This document shows, piece after piece, positions 60,675 through 64,000 of a DNA stretch of 64,000 bases. This DNA comes from Pseudoruegeria aquimaris. Its GTDB lineage: Bacteria; Pseudomonadota; Alphaproteobacteria; Rhodobacterales; Rhodobacteraceae. The position numbers were made by a program, and so were the translations under genes. Where the stretch lies: contig NZ_FWFQ01000016.1 in the NCBI RefSeq assembly GCF_900172235.1, positions 1 to 64,000 of the forward strand, given 5' to 3'. The notes beneath the pieces are model-generated. The model did not search any database. It was not told the origin of the DNA and saw only the letters and a program-made list of their open reading frames with translations. Each line of letters begins with the position of its first letter. Position 1 is the first letter of the stretch.

Positions 60675-61592
60675 TCAGGTCGTCGGGACGATCCACGCGG
60701 GGCGGATGCCCGAGCGCGCGATGCAAGGCGCCACGTCCTGCCCGCGAAAGAGCCCGTGATCGGTCACGAGCACCGTCCCGAGCCCTGCGGCCGCCCCACC
60801 GAGAATGTCGGTGTGCAGGGTGTCGCCCACCATCGCGATGCGGTGGCGCGGGATACCGCCCATCCGCGCGACAGCGGCATCGAAAGCCCCCGCGTAGGGC
60901 TTGCCGTGAAACCGGGGCGCGAGGCGCGGCAGCGCATCCATCAGCGCATGGGCGAAGCTGCCCGGCTCGATGCTCAGGCCCGACTCGCGCGGGGCGACGA
61001 GATCGGGATTGGCCACGACGACGGGGCGCGGACGCGCCCTCAGCGCCGCGATCAGGCGCTTTGTGCCCTGCTCGGGCCAACGCGCCGCGGACAGCAGCAG
61101 GAAGCCGCCCGCGCGCGCCCAGAGGCTTGCGTCTTCAAGCAGGTCCGCCACTGGATGCGGCGCGTCTTCGAAGCTGTCGCCGGCAGCCGCCACCGCCCCC
61201 CAAGGTGCGCCCGACGGCAGCTCCGGCAGGGCGGCGAAGGCGAGATCGCGGCTGGAGATCACCTCCTCGGGGCGGAAATCGAACCCAAGCCGGTGATACT
61301 TCGCCAGGATCTCGCTGCGCGTGTAGCTGGCGGCATTCGTCAGCACGATCAGGCGCTTGCCCATGGCCCGCAGCTGGGCCATCCGCTCGACGGCCCCGGC
61401 GATGGCCGTCTCGCCGCGATTCAGGACGCCGAAGGCATCGAGGATGAAGCCGTCGAAATGGGCCGCCAGCTCGGCAAGATTGCCTGCCGGCCGCGGCGGG
61501 CCTCCGAATGCGGCCTGCGGCAGGCGGGAGCGGATCGCCTCGTAGCGCGCGAAGGCCCATTCGGGGCCGATGCCGGGGCCGGCGGCCTGCAT
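60675..61592 (-). CDS. TIGR01459-family HAD hydrolase
   Basis: A 305-residue HAD-superfamily subclass IIA phosphatase of the TIGR01459 group, related to NagD/phosphoglycolate phosphatases. The nucleophile motif is FDGFILDAFGVLNRGETAI near residue 47; VLTNAASYTRSEIL near 80 is motif II; GKPYAGAFDAAVARMGGIP..MVGDTLHTDILGGAAAGLGTVLV near 225-270 gives motifs III-IV. The start at 61592 is the only good ATG after ugpQ. Directly downstream of ugpQ, which releases glycerol-3-phosphate, it could be a glycerol-3-phosphate or sugar phosphatase; that is inference. Confidence 0.85.
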   Translation of the reverse strand: MQAAGPGIGPEWAFARYEAIRSRLPQAAFGGPPRPAGNLAELAAHFDGFILDAFGVLNRGETAIAGAVERMAQLRAMGKRLIVLTNAASYTRSEILAKYHRLGFDFRPEEVISSRDLAFAALPELPSGAPWGAVAAAGDSFEDAPHPVADLLEDASLWARAGGFLLLSAARWPEQGTKRLIAALRARPRPVVVANPDLVAPRESGLSIEPGSFAHALMDALPRLAPRFHGKPYAGAFDAAVARMGGIPRHRIAMVGDTLHTDILGGAAAGLGTVLVTDHGLFRGQDVAPCIARSGIRPAWIVPTT

Positions 61593-61626
61593 CAGGAGCG
61601 CCTTCCGCCGGCGCGCGAGATGCCGC

Positions 61627-62562
61627 TCACCATCGCAGCCCCCGCGACAGCAGAATGCGCTGCGCGCGGCCCGGGTAATCGGTGATGATCCCGTCCACGC
61701 CGGCATCGATCATGGCCTCGATGTCCTCCGGCTCGTTCGCCGTCCAGGCCGCCACCAGCAGCCCCAGCCCATGGGCCTCGGCCACGAGATCCGCCGTGAC
61801 GTCCTTGAAATAGGGGCACCACATGCGCCCGCCCGCCCGCGCGACGGCGCGGGGAATGGAGACCCCGAGGGCATCGAAGTCGGGCGCGACGGATTTCTGC
61901 GAATCCTCCCCCGGATCATCCGTGTTTTCGGGCAGTTGCGACAGGTAGGAGCGCGGCATCTCCGGCGCGACGCGGGCGCATTCCTCCAGCACGGACCAAT
62001 CGAAACTGTGCAGGATGGTGCGCTCTTGCAGCCCCGCGTCGCGCACCTCCCGAACGACTTCATGCACGATCGAGAGCCTGTCGCCTTTGGCGCCGGGCGC
62101 GGCGGGCTCCGATTTCATCTCAAGCAGCAGCAGCAGGCCGCTGCCCTCCGGCCGGCGCGCGAACTCCAGCAGATCGGCCAGCCGCGGGATCCGCAGCCCC
62201 GTCATGAAGGCCTGATCGGGGAACCGCCGGCCGTAGACCGTGCGCCCGTCCAGCCCGCCCACGTCGAACTGCCTGAGCTCCGCCAGCGTCAGCTTGGAGA
62301 CCTTCGGCTCCGGGCCGGTCAGCCAGTTGCCCTCGGCATCGCGCGTGGCGGCGTTCAGCAGGTGATGGTTGTGGGTGATGACGGGGATCCTGTCGCGGGT
62401 CATCACCACATCGAACTCCATCGCCCGCACGCCGATCTTCAGCGTGAAGGCGAAGCCCTCCATCGTGTTCTCCGGCATCACGCCGCGCGCCCCCCGGTGC
62501 CCGATCAGGCGCACGACGCCGGGGGCGCCGCGGAACCCGTCCAGCTGGGGGAACTCCGTCAT
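61627..62562 (-). CDS. ugpQ: Glycerophosphodiester phosphodiesterase
   Basis: A 311-residue TIM-barrel GDPD that hydrolyses glycerophosphodiesters to glycerol-3-phosphate and an alcohol. [19 protein letters not shown] near residue 19 (HRGARG..PENT), [20 protein letters not shown] near 49, and EMKSEP near 148 provide the catalytic His pair and metal-binding Glu/Asp. No signal peptide, so it is cytoplasmic, acting on substrates imported by the ugp transporter. Its start overlaps the ugpC stop by four bases. Confidence 0.93.
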   Translation of the reverse strand: MTEFPQLDGFRGAPGVVRLIGHRGARGVMPENTMEGFAFTLKIGVRAMEFDVVMTRDRIPVITHNHHLLNAATRDAEGNWLTGPEPKVSKLTLAELRQFDVGGLDGRTVYGRRFPDQAFMTGLRIPRLADLLEFARRPEGSGLLLLLEMKSEPAAPGAKGDRLSIVHEVVREVRDAGLQERTILHSFDWSVLEECARVAPEMPRSYLSQLPENTDDPGEDSQKSVAPDFDALGVSIPRAVARAGGRMWCPYFKDVTADLVAEAHGLGLLVAAWTANEPEDIEAMIDAGVDGIITDYPGRAQRILLSRGLRW

Positions 62563-63614
62563 TCTTCGACCCGCCTGCCCGTGGCCGGGTCGAACACGTG
62601 GAGATCCTTGGCCGGAGCCGTGAAGCCCATGATCGTGCCGGGATCCGCGGAGACATGGCCCGGCAGGCTCGCCACAACGTCGGTTTCGGTGCCTTCCAGA
62701 ACGCCGTGCACCAGCGTATTGGCGCCGAGCTGCTCGAACAACTGGACCGAAACGCGGATCGGCCCGTTCTCGTCGGGCAGGAGGTGTTCGGGGCGAATGC
62801 CGAGGGTGACGGAACCGGAGGCATGGCCGGCGCCCTGAAGCGAGGCCCCGTTGCCCAGAATCAGCGCCCCGCCCCCGGCGGTGGCCGGCAGGAAGTTCAT
62901 CGAGGGCGAGCCGATGAACCCGGCCACGAAGAGGGTCGCCGGGCGGTCATAGAGCTCGATGGGGGTGCCGAACTGCTCCACGTAGCCACCGTTGAGCACC
63001 ATCAGCCTGTCGCCCAGCGTCATCGCCTCGACCTGATCATGGGTCACGTAGATGGAGGTCACGCCCAGCCGCTGCTGGAGCTTGCGGATTTCCAGCCGCA
63101 TCTGCACCCGCAGCTTGGCATCGAGGTTGGAGAGCGGCTCATCGAAGAGGAAGACCTGCGGATTGCGCACGATGGCGCGCCCCATGGCCACGCGCTGGCG
63201 CTGCCCGCCGGAAAGCTGGCGCGGCTTGCGATCGAGGTAGGGGCCGATCTCCAGGATGTCGGCGGCCTCCTGAACGCGCCGCTCGATCTCGGCCTTGCCG
63301 ATCTTCCGGATCTTCAGCCCGTAGGCCATGTTCTCGCGCACCGACATATGGGGATAGAGCGCGTAGTTCTGGAACACCATCGCGATGTCGCGGTCGGCCG
63401 GCTCAAGCTGGTTGACCACCTTCTCGCCGATGCGGATTTCGCCCGAGGTGACGGTTTCCAGCCCGGCGACCATGCGCAGGAGCGTGGATTTCCCGCAGCC
63501 GGACGGGCCGACGATGACGATGAACTCGCCATCCTCGATCGCGCCATCGACGTGATGCAGCACCTCGACGTCGCCATAGGTCTTCACGAGGTCCTTGAGT
63601 GTTATGGATGCCAT
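62559..63614 (-). CDS. ugpC: sn-glycerol-3-phosphate ABC transporter ATPase
   Basis: A 351-residue MalK/UgpC-type ATPase: Walker [13 protein letters not shown] near residue 36, Q-loop [12 protein letters not shown] near 81, signature [14 protein letters not shown] near 133, Walker [16 protein letters not shown] near 155, and a C-terminal TOBE domain. Position between the permease UgpE and GDPD supports UgpC. It starts 13 bases after the ugpE stop. In E. coli the ugp operon is PhoB-controlled; the promoter here lies beyond the window. Confidence 0.94.
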   Translation of the reverse strand: MASITLKDLVKTYGDVEVLHHVDGAIEDGEFIVIVGPSGCGKSTLLRMVAGLETVTSGEIRIGEKVVNQLEPADRDIAMVFQNYALYPHMSVRENMAYGLKIRKIGKAEIERRVQEAADILEIGPYLDRKPRQLSGGQRQRVAMGRAIVRNPQVFLFDEPLSNLDAKLRVQMRLEIRKLQQRLGVTSIYVTHDQVEAMTLGDRLMVLNGGYVEQFGTPIELYDRPATLFVAGFIGSPSMNFLPATAGGGALILGNGASLQGAGHASGSVTLGIRPEHLLPDENGPIRVSVQLFEQLGANTLVHGVLEGTETDVVASLPGHVSADPGTIMGFTAPAKDLHVFDPATGRRVEE

Positions 63615-63627
63615 CTTGAGCGCCCCG

Positions 63628-64000
63628 TTATTTGTCTGTTTCGGTGAGGCCCTGCACGAAGAGCCTCTGCATTGCGACCACGACGAAGACCGGCGGGATC
63701 ATGGCCAGCAGCGCCGTCATCATGATGATGTTCCACTGGGGCGATTGCTCAGCCGCTTCCAGCATCTGCTTGATGCTCATCACGATGGTCGTCATGTCGG
63801 TTTCCGTCGTGATCAGGAGCGGCCAGAGATACTGGTTCCAGCCGTAGATGAAGAGGATCACGAAGAGCGCCGCGATGTTGGTGCGGCTGAGCGGAATCAG
63901 GATGTCCCAGAAGAAGCGCATCGGCCCGGCGCCGTCGATGCGGGCGCTTTCAAGCATCTCGTCGGGGATCGTCAGGAAGACCTGGCGGAACATGAAGGTG
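63628..64000 (-). CDS. ugpE: sn-glycerol-3-phosphate ABC transporter permease, C-terminal part (runs off the right edge)
   Basis: The last ~124 residues of a MalG-type permease; the N-terminus is outside the window. The cytoplasmic EAA loop is visible as [27 protein letters not shown], followed by two membrane helices ([41 protein letters not shown]) and the C-terminal [19 protein letters not shown] and QRLFVQGLT are typical of UgpE. The frame is open through base 64000. Confidence 0.9.
   Translation of the reverse strand, partial: TFMFRQVFLTIPDEMLESARIDGAGPMRFFWDILIPLSRTNIAALFVILFIYGWNQYLWPLLITTETDMTTIVMSIKQMLEAAEQSPQWNIIMMTALLAMIPPVFVVVAMQRLFVQGLTETDK

Noticed and set aside
59073-61685. 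870-codon plus-strand open frame over the Na/Pi and HAD genes
   Set aside because: Arg/His/Gly/Pro-rich without hydrophobic core; both underlying minus-strand genes are intact members of known families.

Overview
The window reads as chromosome of an alphaproteobacterium of the Rhodobacteraceae. It is GC-rich and densely coded, with many ATGA/TGATG-coupled genes. Lineage markers are ethylmalonyl-CoA (EMC) pathway genes (ccrA, ecm, mesaconyl-CoA hydratase, malyl-CoA thioesterase), a TIGR02186 membrane protein, a LuxR/LuxI pair of the Rhodobacterales type, TIGR02300 and TIGR01459 proteins, and a TCA-cycle gene block with operator-like palindromes. Most genes are core housekeeping; the only mobile DNA seen is the end of an IS5-family element at the left edge. 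There are no phage genes and no CRISPR array.

Layout. 1-124: IS end abutting the gshB stop codon. 125-3669: rsmI-yraN-gshB (minus) diverging from an LpoA-like lipoprotein gene (plus). 3629-7977: glnD-murJ. 8155-16257: mixed single genes, namely a rhomboid-fold protein without catalytic residues, trpS, an unknown secreted protein, a GNAT, a Tat-exported L,D-transpeptidase, a VOC protein, a class IV aminotransferase, UspA, a NifU-type Fe-S protein behind an Irr-box-like palindrome, and tsaB-rimI. 16455-21076: four-gene BMP/nucleoside-type ABC transporter. 21164-22851: TSUP exporter plus TIGR02186 protein. 22870-26069: RecD-like helicase, luxI, luxR and a small overlapping ORF (all minus). 26298-31807: ccrA, PlsB-like acyltransferase, ecm and a translationally coupled Cys-rich secreted protein. 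31929-35273: deoD, DUF1989 protein, FAD dehydrogenase.

35427-57351 is the metabolic heart. sdhCDAB carries a small lipoprotein gene between sdhA and sdhB. It is followed by a DUF4344 protein, mesaconyl-CoA hydratase, DUF1737, NnrU, malyl-CoA thioesterase, a TSUP permease, mdh, two accessory genes, the sucCD-DUF805-sucAB-MAPEG-lpd run, and a GntR/FCD regulator that I infer to be AkgR. EMC products (succinyl-CoA, malate) feed directly into sdh, suc and mdh. Two palindromes recur in the control regions: TGTGATCACA, as pairs exactly 21 bp apart upstream of sdhC and sucC and singly at the start of the GntR gene; and TTAGCGCTAA (CceR-like) upstream of sdhC, mdh and, with one mismatch, sucC. A third shared word, GTGCCGCAACGCAG, lies upstream of ccrA and ecm, with a 12/14 match upstream of the malyl-CoA thioesterase gene. 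Together these suggest a compact regulated carbon-metabolism locus.

57387-64000: a YgjP-type metalloprotein, an acidic TIGR02300 protein, tRNA-Ala(GGC), and a phosphate-themed minus-strand set (Na/Pi cotransporter, HAD phosphatase, ugpQ, ugpC, partial ugpE). The strongest leads are the operator arrays, the dead rhomboid, the sdh-embedded lipoprotein, the Irr-box promoter, and a hairpin-plus-tail intergenic repeat seen twice. Functions are from motif and family recognition by eye; no database search was run.
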